Of a DNA stretch of 55,264 nucleotides, positions 19,401 to 28,236 are shown piece by piece. Under the pieces are notes generated by a model. The model was given only the letters and a program-made list of their open reading frames with translations, did no database searches and had not been told where the DNA came from. This stretch comes from Verrucomicrobiota bacterium. Lineage in GTDB: Bacteria > Verrucomicrobiota > Verrucomicrobiia > Limisphaerales > JACPZS01. Each line of letters begins with the position of its first letter. Position 1 is the stretch's first letter. The stretch spans positions 1-55,264 of the forward strand of contig JACPZS010000240.1 of NCBI GenBank assembly GCA_016195385.1, written 5' to 3'. Made by a program: the position numbers and the translations under genes.

Positions 19401-22400
19401 CGATCAAGATGGTGACTGGCTGCTGGTGTCGCTGCCGCGCGGCGAAAATCGCGATCAAGCTTTTGCCGTTGATTTGAAATACGCGCAGCAACTCGGCTTG
19501 TTGGGCCGGCTCTGGCCGAACCGGGTTGCGCTAGTCGCGCCCAAGACGGATGTGCCCGGCACGTACGCGGAATGGGAAGTTTTTGTTCCGCTAACGAAGC
19601 GTGCCGCGAGCTTCGGTGGCAACATGACCGTCGCGCGCGGCACGACTTACGGCTTCCGCGACGCGTGGCGGGAATTCGTCCGCGTTTACAGCGGGCTGTT
19701 CCAAAACCACGGCGTGGTGCTGTCAGTGACGATTGGTGCTCTCGTATTCATTACGGCGCTTTTTGTTTACGGCAAGAAGCGTGGGCTGGGAGGTGTTGTG
19801 GCGGTGATTGCCGGGTTCTGCATTGTGGCAACAATGGCAAGTATGTTTTTACCCGCGCTAGCAAAAGCCAAGGGAAAAGCTGTCCGCATCAAATCCGCAA
19901 AAAATCTAAAGCAAATCGGCATCGCGGCGCGGCTCTTTGCCGACAACCACGAAGGTCGGCTGCCGACGAGTTTCGACGAAATGATGAGTGAGTTGGAGAA
20001 CGAAAAAATTCTCACCGATCCCGAAACCGGCGAGCGCTACAATTACGTTGGCGCAGGAAAGAAACCGGACGGGGCCAACACCGTCGTCGCTTTCTCGCCC
20101 GAGCACGAAGGATCGCGTAGTGTGCTTCTCGCGGACGGAAGTGTCCAATTTACGACGCCCTCTCGGTTCGCTCATTTGATCGCTGACGATGCGCGCAACA
20201 AAGATCAACCCACGGCATCGGCCTTAACCAGTCGCGAAGGCCTGGCCCGTGTCGCGAGCGCTCCGACACTTCCAGCACTTGCGGCTGAAGACACAAAAGC
20301 GATGAGCGCACGTGGTTTGAACGCTCCCGGCGCGCCGAGATCGACGACGCTCGCCGCCGCCGGCATGAGCGGAGGACTCGGCGGCAGTGGCGGCGCGAAT
20401 GGCATCATCGCCACGGCGGCTCCGACGGTGGCTGGCCTCAAATCGCTGCACATCGAGATTCCCAAGTCTGGTCGCGAGTTTCATTTCACACGCGTGCTCA
20501 ATCTCGGCGGCGAACCGCCTACGATCAGCTTGTCGCTGATGTCGGCGAAAATTTTCACGGCCGCGCGAACCGCGTTTCAACTCGCCGCGTTTTTGATCGG
20601 CCTCGTCATCGTCTGGGTGCAGTGGCGGCGCGAGCAACCCAAACCAATCTGGCTTGCCCTCGGCGCAACGCTCGCGCTCGTCGCGATGGCCAATCTCTAC
20701 CTCGCGTGGCGGATCTTGCACGTCGCTCTCATCATTGCAATGCCGGGACTCGCGCTGCTCGCGTTGGCAGGCTTGCTCTGGAAATTTCTTCGCCGTCCGC
20801 CGGGTGCCGTGCTGGCGCCAACTGTGCCCACTCCAACGCCTCCGCCAATCGTCGGTTCATCCGCCTCGGCGACTCTAGTGATTCTGATCATTGCCTTCTC
20901 ATTGGCACCCGGTTTCAACCAAGTTTATGCCGACGAAACTGTCGAAGCGGTTTCAACAGCTTTGAAAACCGTTGAAACGGTTTCCATCCCAACTCCGCGC
21001 CCCAACACCTCGCTGAAGCGAGGTGCCCATGAGAATTCGGTTTCGATTGTCGCCGCGAATTTCGACGGCAAGGCGCGCGAGCGTGTCGCGCAATTCGAAG
21101 CGACGTTTGACTTTGTTTCCAGTCGCACGAATCAAACAGTCACGTTGTTCGGCGGCGACGTGGCGGTCCAGGAATTTGCCGTGACCACGGGCGACGCGCG
21201 CGTCTGGCGCGAGGGAGCCAGCGTCGGCGTGCTGCTACCGGAGCGCGGCGCGGCCAGCGTGCGGATGAAACTGCTCGTGAAACTCGGCGGCGATGCGGCG
21301 CGTCGGCAGCTTGATTTTGCGCTGCCACCCGCACTCGGCAGCCGCGTGACACTGCTGCTAGATGAAGCGGATGCCGACGTGGAATTTTCCAGCGCCATCA
21401 CGTTCACACGCTCGGCGCAAGGCAGACAAACGCTCGTCGAAGCCGTGCTCGGCGCGACGGATCGCCTTGCCCTGAGCTGGACGCCGCGGCTCAAAGGCGC
21501 GACGGATGTTGCCGCCACCGTTTTCGCGCAACAGACCACGCTCCTCACGTTCGGTGGCGGCACGGCGCACACACGCGCGGTGCTCGACTGGAGTGTGAGC
21601 CAGGGCGAACTTCGCCAGCTTCGCATCGCGCTGCCGGAAGGCCAGCGCTTGCTCAAAGTGAGCGGCGAGTTTTTGCGTTCGTGGGATTGTGCGGATACGA
21701 ACCGCAACGTGCTCGTCGTCGATTTGCTCAAACCGATTTCGCCGTCGGTGCGGCTCGTCATTGAAACGGAGCGGCCTATTGAGCAATTGCCCGCGGACGC
21801 ACGTGTGTTGCTCCCACGCGCGCTCGACGTGAAGCGCGAAACTGGCTTCGTCGCCGTGCGCGGCGTCGATGAACTTGGCGTCGGTGTTCAGCGAACGGAG
21901 AATTTGGAGCGTGTGGACAATGCGGAATTTGCGCGCGCGTTCGGCGACGAAAAGCTGGAACTGTTCAGCGCATGGCGATTTCGCCAGCCCGAGTTCGAAC
22001 TGACTCTTCACGTCGAAACGCTGCGGCCCAAGCTCGATGCCATCGTGCGTAATCATTTCATCGTCGGCACGGAACAAGCCGACATCGCCGCGCGCGTCGA
22101 TTACACAATCAGCCGCGCCGGCATTTTCGCGCTGCGCCTCGCGTTGCCGCGCGACGCCCGCATTGACGGCGTGGTTTGTGACGCGATGCAGACCTGGGCG
22201 GAACACGACGAAGGCACAATGCGAGCTTTGGAAATTGCCTTGAAGCAACGGACACTCGGTGCGCTCGGCGTGGAATTTCAATTTTCTCGCGCACTGACAA
22301 ATTTGCCGCCCACGCTCGCGCTTGAAGGCGTTCATCCGCTCGGCGTCGAGAAGTTGACTGGCTTCGTTTCCGTCGCGGCAGCAGCGGGGGTTGGTGTGAA

Positions 22401-24156
22401 AACAGCGACCCTCGCGGGCTTGAGTGAAGTTCCCGCGAATAGGATTCCGACGGCCGCCAAAATTGAAATGCGCCCGGCGTTGCTCGCTTTCAAATACCTG
22501 GCCGACGAGCCTCAATCCGTCGCGCCTTGGAAACTTTCCCTCGCGACGGAGATGCTCGAATCGTGGGTGCGCGCCGAAGTCGCGAACTTCGTGACCGTGA
22601 GCGAGACGCTGGTGAGCGGACGCGCGCTCGTACGCTACGAAATTCAAAACGCACCCGTGAAAGAATTGCGTCTCCGTGTGCCGACCTCGTGGCGCAACGT
22701 CGAGATCACCGGCGCGGGAATTCGCCGGCGCGATCAAACGCCGAACGCGACGGGCGTCGAGTGGCGCGTCGAGTTGCAGAACAAAGTTCAGGGCGATTAC
22801 CGGCTGGCATTGCACTGGGAACAGCCCCGCAACGGCACAAACGATTTTTCCTTCGGCGGCGTCGAGGCCATCGGAGCGGAACGCGAAACGGGCGCGCTTG
22901 GGTTTTTTGTTCAAGGACAGCTTCAACTTTTGCCGAAAGAAGCGAGCGAGCAGTTGCTACGCATCGACGCGCGCGAACTGCCCGAGTGGGCGACGGAACG
23001 GCCGGCGGGCGCGGCGATCTTGAGCTATCGCTATTTGCGGCCGGGCTGGCGGCTCGCGGTCAACGCGCGGCACTTTGAGGATGCCGCGTTGCTGCAGGCG
23101 CTCGTCGATAACGTGCGGCTGCGCACGGTTGTCGCTGATGACGGCCAGTTCATGACGCAGATGGAACTGAGCGTGCGCAACAATGGCCGCCAGAATCTCG
23201 CGATCACGCTGCCCGCCGGCGCGACGGTCTGGTCGGCGTTCGTGGATGGCCAGCCGGTGCGGCCGGCCCGGAGCGGCGAGCAACTGCTGCTGCCGCTCGA
23301 ACGCAGTGGCGTGGACGACGCGCCGATTCCCGTCGAGTTGACTTACGTGGCGGCGGGAAAATTTCCGCGCACGGGCGGGCTGGTGGATTTGGTTTCGCCC
23401 CGGCTCGACGTACCGTTGAAGGACGCGCGCTGGGAAGTGTTTCTTCCGCCGGACTATCGTTACGACGATTTCAAAGGCACGATGAACTACGAGAGCGCCG
23501 GCCTCGTGCCCATCGCGCAGGATTTCACTGTCGCCGAATATCGATGGCAAGAGTCGGCGCAGCGTGCAAACTTCGCAACGCAGGCGACGGAGTTTTTCAA
23601 ACGCACCAAGAGCGACCTCGCGCGCGGGCGCTATGACAACGCGGCCCAGTTGAGCAAATTCAAACGCAGCGAACTGCGCGATGAGCGGGCAGCCGGCGAA
23701 TTAAAACTCCTCGAACAGGAAGTCAATCGCTCGCAAAGCAGCAACCTGTTGCAAGCCCAGCGCAGACTCGCGGTCGAAAATTCCATCCGGCTCGGCGTGG
23801 AAGTAGAGCAGCTACGCGAGGTCGAGGATCGCAAGCTCGGCGAGTACGATGAAAAAATGGCCGAAAGGCAGGTCGCACAATTACAAAAAGCGCAGGCCGT
23901 AACCGTCACGCGCGTGACTCCGTTGCGAGTGAATCTGCCAACGCGCGGACTGCGACATTCATTTGTCCAAGTGTTGCAAACTGAAGTGGACAAACCGTTG
24001 ACGATTCGCTTTTCCGCCGCGAACGAGCGCGAAGCGGGTTGGTTGAAACTTGCGATGTTGTGGCTGGGCGGATTTGCCGTCGTCTGGATGCTCGCTGCGA
24101 CGTTGATTAATTTCCGCCAAAGGACGGCAGCGGGATCGATTTTGGCCGGCGTGTAG
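16498..24156 (+). CDS. Giant envelope protein, two homologous modules with a pseudopilin-like insert
   Basis: A 2552-residue protein of unknown function. It has a signal peptide (FVLLLATCAIPSLARA) and an opening beta-rich, carbohydrate-binding-like region (~30-235). Two related ~900-residue beta-rich modules follow. Module 1 (~300-1060) and module 2 (~1500-2350) share matched blocks, for example HWRNVEFTGPGIRRKDQ (~760) against SWRNVEITGAGIRRRDQ (~2045), and ARAGIYAIEF against SRAGIFALRL. Between them lie a membrane helix (~1075), a pseudopilin-like segment (~1100-1225: [36 protein letters not shown]), a Gly/Ala linker, three helices (~1355-1435) and a second signal-like helix (~1460). The C-terminus has a coiled coil (~2360-2470) and a final helix (~2515-2540). 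The gene may be an ancient fusion of two tandem genes. A membrane-tethered surface or transport role is inference. Confidence 0.85.
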   Translation: MSAKFIRGLAAFRFVLLLATCAIPSLARAQSLINVDFGAGSVSTKIGFAATGQATNDFWNRYRHYEPKFLPDMPLVANGRLEALKFADGSPSRVVITVTNAPGVWGNATGDAMFDSYIFAPNGSNLVVTLTGLDAGSYHFYFYGHAAADVSAEQNPLFTLDSGTNHLGPLTASGAAGWSAGQPWRERAQFVVFRDVSVSPGEPITIQVAPGAGGIAALNGLQILSRGTSPPRLVVTDKTPAFAGATNILFREIRYDGKLGSNDACFIVSVEAESRSTNELSALLFEGDLALLAPKLPLGWRIVNQGKRFLLLATVPGSHRLEFELAAKIQRAEPWNQIALFGPPAAIATVAVQTATPDTEIQFLSGTMIESDDSPHPTNTKPASPTIARAVLGADRQLALRWQSKTAEIARDALVTVDTKIAVQLTPAAVRFTSQFRYEILQSRISQIQFALPLAHALTRLTGEHVKDWRVTTEADRQLVSVEFIRATENATTLTLVTEQPLASLPATADLRAPQPLGVQRETGSLTVAVEDVVARIERSEGLRQVNAAPNELASFRFNARPDALQVNVARVEPVVTVADRVHARLDENRFVIRHHLSVNAARAGIYAIEFVPQTNFIVAEVLGDGVDDWKFADGKLRVSFAQRLLGDRQLVVQLEQALTNAPTELIIAPLKVANASKESAFIGASSAPGIQMKTARLESAREISINALPDRKNELLAFRADVADWRITVTTERLSARVVGEVFNLITIGDELVGGSATIRFGIVNQGVQQFRVRLPKHWRNVEFTGPGIRRKDQLDDVWTISLQDKAWSGYTLVVTYDHAFDPKQATLDASGAHPLDVERETGSVAITSAANLSVEPTPIAEPLRQIDPTELADTDRALISRRVLRAYRYEGASFALALRLTRHDEVPVLDAVADRAQLTSVLTESGEMLTQASFMVKNNERQFQRFQLPKGATLWGITVNGEPVKADQDGDWLLVSLPRGENRDQAFAVDLKYAQQLGLLGRLWPNRVALVAPKTDVPGTYAEWEVFVPLTKRAASFGGNMTVARGTTYGFRDAWREFVRVYSGLFQNHGVVLSVTIGALVFITALFVYGKKRGLGGVVAVIAGFCIVATMASMFLPALAKAKGKAVRIKSAKNLKQIGIAARLFADNHEGRLPTSFDEMMSELENEKILTDPETGERYNYVGAGKKPDGANTVVAFSPEHEGSRSVLLADGSVQFTTPSRFAHLIADDARNKDQPTASALTSREGLARVASAPTLPALAAEDTKAMSARGLNAPGAPRSTTLAAAGMSGGLGGSGGANGIIATAAPTVAGLKSLHIEIPKSGREFHFTRVLNLGGEPPTISLSLMSAKIFTAARTAFQLAAFLIGLVIVWVQWRREQPKPIWLALGATLALVAMANLYLAWRILHVALIIAMPGLALLALAGLLWKFLRRPPGAVLAPTVPTPTPPPIVGSSASATLVILIIAFSLAPGFNQVYADETVEAVSTALKTVETVSIPTPRPNTSLKRGAHENSVSIVAANFDGKARERVAQFEATFDFVSSRTNQTVTLFGGDVAVQEFAVTTGDARVWREGASVGVLLPERGAASVRMKLLVKLGGDAARRQLDFALPPALGSRVTLLLDEADADVEFSSAITFTRSAQGRQTLVEAVLGATDRLALSWTPRLKGATDVAATVFAQQTTLLTFGGGTAHTRAVLDWSVSQGELRQLRIALPEGQRLLKVSGEFLRSWDCADTNRNVLVVDLLKPISPSVRLVIETERPIEQLPADARVLLPRALDVKRETGFVAVRGVDELGVGVQRTENLERVDNAEFARAFGDEKLELFSAWRFRQPEFELTLHVETLRPKLDAIVRNHFIVGTEQADIAARVDYTISRAGIFALRLALPRDARIDGVVCDAMQTWAEHDEGTMRALEIALKQRTLGALGVEFQFSRALTNLPPTLALEGVHPLGVEKLTGFVSVAAAAGVGVKTATLAGLSEVPANRIPTAAKIEMRPALLAFKYLADEPQSVAPWKLSLATEMLESWVRAEVANFVTVSETLVSGRALVRYEIQNAPVKELRLRVPTSWRNVEITGAGIRRRDQTPNATGVEWRVELQNKVQGDYRLALHWEQPRNGTNDFSFGGVEAIGAERETGALGFFVQGQLQLLPKEASEQLLRIDARELPEWATERPAGAAILSYRYLRPGWRLAVNARHFEDAALLQALVDNVRLRTVVADDGQFMTQMELSVRNNGRQNLAITLPAGATVWSAFVDGQPVRPARSGEQLLLPLERSGVDDAPIPVELTYVAAGKFPRTGGLVDLVSPRLDVPLKDARWEVFLPPDYRYDDFKGTMNYESAGLVPIAQDFTVAEYRWQESAQRANFATQATEFFKRTKSDLARGRYDNAAQLSKFKRSELRDERAAGELKLLEQEVNRSQSSNLLQAQRRLAVENSIRLGVEVEQLREVEDRKLGEYDEKMAERQVAQLQKAQAVTVTRVTPLRVNLPTRGLRHSFVQVLQTEVDKPLTIRFSAANEREAGWLKLAMLWLGGFAVVWMLAATLINFRQRTAAGSILAGV

Positions 24157-24195
24157 CTGCGGTGTTTCTGTTCCACCAAGCAGCAAACCAGCGCG

Positions 24196-26304
24196 CTACT
24201 TCGTCTCCGCGGAACTGTTTTCGGCGAGAATTTTTTCGAGATCCGCGTTCTTGGGATGACCGGCGGCCGTGGCTTTTTGATAATGGAGCCGGGCCATTTC
24301 GCGGAAAGGAGGCTGTTGCGTGGCGTAAACGACGGCGAGGTTGTAGTGCGCGCTCGGGTAGCCGGGCGAGAGTTGAATCGCCTTGCGCAGCGCGCCTTCC
24401 GCAGCGTCGCGCTGGCCTTTCTGGCTGAGTGTGATGCCCAGATAATTTTGCGTCTCGGCGTTTTGCGGATCGAGTTTGACCGCCTGACTCAGCGAGGTCA
24501 GCGCGTCGTCGTATTTTTCCTGGCGAAATTTCAAAATGCCGAACAGCGAAAGGCTGAAAGCGTCGTCCGGCGCGTTCGCGAGGGCGAGATTGAGGTTTTT
24601 TTCCGCTTCTTCGAAACGATTCTGCTCCAACTGAATGGTCGCGAGGTTCGCGAGCAGGAAGACGCTCTTCTCATCGAGTTTGAGCGCCTGCTTATATTTC
24701 GTCTCCGCTTCCTCGAAGCGACGCGCAGCAAATGCGCGTTGGGCTTCCGTCACCAACGGCCCGGCGCCGGGCGGCAAATCTTCAATCGATTTCCGCGCCG
24801 GCTTGGTTTCGCGAATGGGTTCCGCCGCCACGGCCGGTGCCACGGATTTGGTGGCAGAATTTTCGGCGGCGAGTTGGAACGTGGCCGTTGATTTCGTGTT
24901 GCTGGCAACTTGACTAACCCGGGGCGCAGCCGCAGCCGGCGCTTTGAACAACGCAAGTTCCTCGGCGGTGTAGGGAACTCTCTTCGTTTCCAGCGCGGCG
25001 ATACGGGCATTCAATGCCGCGACCTCGCGGCTCGACTTCGGGTTCATAGCTGTGCGTGAAGTGGCTGCTCGCCTGGCCAATTGCGCGTTGGCGGCGTCCA
25101 GCTTCTTTTTCAAATCGTCGCGCTCGCGCTCGAGGCGCTGGAGGCGCTCATTCTCCGCGCGCTCAACTTTGCGCTCGTCGGCGCTGGCCCGGCTGTTGGC
25201 CGGACGGTTTTGCACGCGCGCAGCGAATGTTGCGCCGCTGGTCGATTCCTTGAGCTGGCGTTCCAGCACGAGTTTTTCGAGTCGCAGCGCTTCGTTGGCG
25301 GATTTCTGCGCGGCCAGTTCGGTCCTGGTTGTCTGGAGATCCTGGCGCAGCGATTCATCGCGGGCACGCGGTTTTGCGCCGGTGCGAACCGAGGCGAGTT
25401 GCTTTTTCAAAACTTCGTTTTCGGATTTTAGCGCGGCCAGTTGGCCGGCCGGTCCGGCGCTCGTCAGTTGGCGTTGCAACAACTCCTTCTCGCGCGTCAG
25501 CGTGTTGATGCGTTCAAGTTGCGCTTGAAGTCTGGCATTCGTCGTTGGCAACTCGCGTGGTGCCGTCTTCACCACGGCCGAGGGAGCTGCTGACGAGCGA
25601 TCTTGAAGACGTGCGGCGAGTTGCTTTTTCTCGGCTTCGAGCTTGGCGTTGGCAGCGGTCTGCTCCTGCAGCTTTAAATTCGCTTCCCCAAGCGCCCGCT
25701 TCATCTGCTCCAGCGCATTCGGATCGACGGCGGGAACCGTTTTGCTTTTTTGTTTTTCGAGGCCAACCTTGAGTAGTTCGTTTTCTTTTTGAAGCCGCAC
25801 AATTCTGTCCTCGGCCTTGCGGAGTTCCTGCGGATCCACGGCGGCGGGCTGCGCGATCAATGCCTCGCGCAATTTGGCTTCGAGCAAACGCTTGTCCGAT
25901 TCAAGCGCGCGGAGTTGCTGGTTCAAGCCGTTCAACTCTTGCCGAAGTTTCGGATCTTCCGCGACTTGAGTCGTCGCCGAAACCGGCGCGCTTGGGTTCA
26001 CGGCCGGCGTTTTCTCCGGCGTCAGTGATTCGCCGAGTTCCGAAAGTTTCTCCGCGAGGTAATTGAGCCGGAACTTCACGACTTTTTCGTTCCAAGCCGG
26101 ATGCGCTTTTTGCAAACTTTTCAACTCAGTCTGCGCTTCGCGGTACGACTTTGCCGCCGCACGCGTCTGGCTATTGCTGGCGGAAGTGTCGCCGTCCTGA
26201 ATCAACTTGTACACGCGGATAAAATGCGAGTCAGCCTCTTCCGCCAGGCTCAAGGCCGCCGCGCCCAGACAAGCCGCGACGAGCAGTGCAGAGAATCGTT
26301 TCAT
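24196..26304 (-). CDS. Exported coiled-coil and TPR protein
   Basis: 702 residues from ATG 26304 (MKRFSALLVAACLGAAALSLA), where a classic signal peptide begins; the open frame upstream to 26424 overlaps the region before the ATP-grasp gene and is not needed. After a short helical domain (~20-95) there is a long Gln/Glu/Leu-rich coiled coil (~130-450) with heptad-like runs such as LNQQLRALESDKRLLEAKLR. An Ala/Pro linker comes next, then four or five TPR units at the C-terminus (FEEAETKYKQALKLDEKS, FEEAEKNLNLALANAPDD, YDDALTSLSQAVKLDPQN). It is likely a periplasmic or envelope scaffold. It is convergent with the giant gene, with 39 bases between them. No enzymatic motif is present. Confidence 0.85.
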   Translation of the reverse strand: MKRFSALLVAACLGAAALSLAEEADSHFIRVYKLIQDGDTSASNSQTRAAAKSYREAQTELKSLQKAHPAWNEKVVKFRLNYLAEKLSELGESLTPEKTPAVNPSAPVSATTQVAEDPKLRQELNGLNQQLRALESDKRLLEAKLREALIAQPAAVDPQELRKAEDRIVRLQKENELLKVGLEKQKSKTVPAVDPNALEQMKRALGEANLKLQEQTAANAKLEAEKKQLAARLQDRSSAAPSAVVKTAPRELPTTNARLQAQLERINTLTREKELLQRQLTSAGPAGQLAALKSENEVLKKQLASVRTGAKPRARDESLRQDLQTTRTELAAQKSANEALRLEKLVLERQLKESTSGATFAARVQNRPANSRASADERKVERAENERLQRLERERDDLKKKLDAANAQLARRAATSRTAMNPKSSREVAALNARIAALETKRVPYTAEELALFKAPAAAAPRVSQVASNTKSTATFQLAAENSATKSVAPAVAAEPIRETKPARKSIEDLPPGAGPLVTEAQRAFAARRFEEAETKYKQALKLDEKSVFLLANLATIQLEQNRFEEAEKNLNLALANAPDDAFSLSLFGILKFRQEKYDDALTSLSQAVKLDPQNAETQNYLGITLSQKGQRDAAEGALRKAIQLSPGYPSAHYNLAVVYATQQPPFREMARLHYQKATAAGHPKNADLEKILAENSSAETK

Positions 26305-26449
26305 GCGCCCACTCTTACCCGCTCGCGGACGGGTTGGCAACGTGATTGCAATGCTGCGCTGGTCAATGAAGGTCGCCGCGAGCGCGGTGGCTTTCAGGCC
26401 GTCCACGCGATTGACACTGGACACGCCGCCGCAAGATAGTCACGGCGTG

Positions 26450-27400
26450 ATGCGGATTTACGATCTGGTGATGACCCACAAGCTCGACGCGGATGATTTT
26501 TTCATTCACCGCGTCCAGCAGCATTGCGCGGAACATGGTTTGAATTTTTTCCTGATCGAGCCGCTCTGGGTCGAAGCATTTCGCCAGCAGTTTGAACGTG
26601 GCAAAGTTTGGGCGCGCGTGCTCTTGAACATGCACAGCGAGCATCATGACGAGGCCGACGTCTTTCACCAACTCGTCAAGCTTGCGGCGGAACGCGAAAC
26701 GCAGGTCATCGATCCGCCGGCGCGCGCGCTGGCCGCCTTTGACAAAGCCCGATTGCATCCGCAACTCATTGCAGCGGGACTCAATGCGCCGCACACGGTG
26801 GTCGTGCCGCGGGAGCAAATTGCGGAATTCAAACTCAGCGAAACCGATCGCGCCGCGCTCGGTTCGCCCTTCATCATCAAACCCAGTCTCGGCTATGGCC
26901 GGCACGGCCTGGTGCGTGATGCGACCAGCGAAGCGGATCTGGCGCGCTCGCTCGCGGCCTGGCCCGACCCGCACTACCTCCTGCAGCGGCGCATCACACC
27001 ACGCGTTTTGAACGGCGAACCGGTTTATTTTCGCGTCTATTTTGTGTTCGGCTCGGTCTGGGTGTGCTGGTGGAATTGCGACACCGACCGTTATCGCAGA
27101 TTGAATCCCGAAGACGCCGCCTGGCTCGCACCGTGTCAGGAGATTGTTCAACGAATCGCGGCGTTGACCGGGATGAAATTTTTCTCCAGCGAAATTGCCC
27201 AGACCATGACGGGTGAATTTGTCGTGATCGATTACGTGAATGACCAGTGTCATTTGCTGACGCAATCGGCGAACCCGCAAATGGGCGTGCCCGATCCAGT
27301 CGTCGCCGGCATCGCGCGCCGGCTCGTCGAAGGCGCGCAGGAAATGATTCAGCAGGCCCGCGGCGCCGCCGTTGGCGCTGCGCCACCGACGCCATCGTGA
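26450..27400 (+). CDS. ATP-grasp domain protein
   Basis: 316 residues starting at ATG 26450 (MRIYDLVMTHKLDADDFF); the longer frame from 26207 overlaps the divergent TPR gene's start and reads like non-coding sequence. The middle and C-terminal parts fit an ATP-grasp ligase. SPFIIKPSLGYGRHGLV (~140-156) holds the nucleotide-binding Lys and Gly-rich loop, HYLLQRRITP is a hinge-like strand, and EFVVIDYVNDQCHL (~250) has the acidic and Asn metal-binding positions. Such enzymes join a carboxylate to an amine or thiol through an acylphosphate, but the substrate is not evident. The stop overlaps the folP start by 4 bases (GTGA at 27397), so it is co-expressed with the folP-cdaA-cdaR genes. Confidence 0.8.
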   Translation: MRIYDLVMTHKLDADDFFIHRVQQHCAEHGLNFFLIEPLWVEAFRQQFERGKVWARVLLNMHSEHHDEADVFHQLVKLAAERETQVIDPPARALAAFDKARLHPQLIAAGLNAPHTVVVPREQIAEFKLSETDRAALGSPFIIKPSLGYGRHGLVRDATSEADLARSLAAWPDPHYLLQRRITPRVLNGEPVYFRVYFVFGSVWVCWWNCDTDRYRRLNPEDAAWLAPCQEIVQRIAALTGMKFFSSEIAQTMTGEFVVIDYVNDQCHLLTQSANPQMGVPDPVVAGIARRLVEGAQEMIQQARGAAVGAAPPTPS

Positions 27401-28236
27401 TCCTGCGCGCGCGCCAGTTTGAATTCGTCTTCCCGCGTCCGGCGATGATCATGGGCATTGTGAATGTCACGCCCGATTCTTTTTCCGACGGTGGAAAATT
27501 TCTCGACGCCGCTGCCGCCGTGAATCACGCGCGGCGACTTGTTGCGGAAGGAGCGGAAATCATCGACGTCGGCGGCGAATCAACGCGGCCACAGGCAGTC
27601 CCGGTTAGCGAGGCGGAGGAACTTCGACGGACGCTGCCAGTCATTGAGCAGTTGGCGCGGCAGGTGAACGTGCCAATTTCCATCGACACGCAAAAACCTG
27701 CTGTGGCTCGCGCGGCCTTGCACGCCGGCGCCGGCATCGTCAATGACATTGCCGCGAATCGTGACGACGACGAAATGTGGCGCGTCGTGGCGGAATTCAA
27801 AGCCGGTTATGTCGCGATGCACTGCCAGGGCACGCCGCAGACGATGCAGCTCAACCCCACGTACGGCGACGTGGTTGCCGAAGTGGCAGAGTTCTTTGGC
27901 GAACGGCTGGAACGGCTGCGCGGCACCGGAGTCGCGGACGAGCAGGTGATCCTCGACGTAGGCATCGGTTTTGGCAAAACGCTGGAGCACAATTTGGCAT
28001 TGCTCGGCGCGCTGAACAGTTTTACAAAATTGAACCGGCCTTTGCTGTTGGGAGTTTCGCGCAAATCCTTCCTCGGCAAATTGCTGAATGCAGACGTGGC
28101 CGAACGCCTGCCCGCGGCGCTGGCCTGCGCGTGTTGCGCGGTCGAGGACGGGGTCGCGATGATTCGCACGCACGATGTCAGCGAAACTTTCCGGGCCATC
28201 CGCACGTGCGAGGCCATCCGCAGTCGGAGCAGATGA
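27397..28236 (+). CDS. folP: Dihydropteroate synthase
   Basis: Condenses 6-hydroxymethyl-7,8-dihydropterin pyrophosphate with p-aminobenzoate in folate synthesis; the target of sulfonamides. 279 residues from GTG 27397; the start is placed by the 4-base overlap with the ATP-grasp stop and by family length. Signatures: IMGIVNVTPDSFSDGG (~19-34), GAEIIDVGGESTRPQ (~54-68), SIDTQKP, AGIVNDIAANRDDD, ILDVGIGFGKTLEHN, LLGVSRKSFLG and RTHDVSETFRAI at the end. All the main pterin- and pABA-site motifs are present. It overlaps cdaA by 4 bases. The folP-cdaA-ybbR-glmM order ties folate synthesis to the c-di-AMP and cell-wall precursor genes. Confidence 0.95.
   Translation: MILRARQFEFVFPRPAMIMGIVNVTPDSFSDGGKFLDAAAAVNHARRLVAEGAEIIDVGGESTRPQAVPVSEAEELRRTLPVIEQLARQVNVPISIDTQKPAVARAALHAGAGIVNDIAANRDDDEMWRVVAEFKAGYVAMHCQGTPQTMQLNPTYGDVVAEVAEFFGERLERLRGTGVADEQVILDVGIGFGKTLEHNLALLGALNSFTKLNRPLLLGVSRKSFLGKLLNADVAERLPAALACACCAVEDGVAMIRTHDVSETFRAIRTCEAIRSRSR

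Noticed and set aside
21358-22926. 522-codon minus-strand frame
   Set aside because: It lies entirely inside module 2 of the giant gene; no start signal and no known domain.
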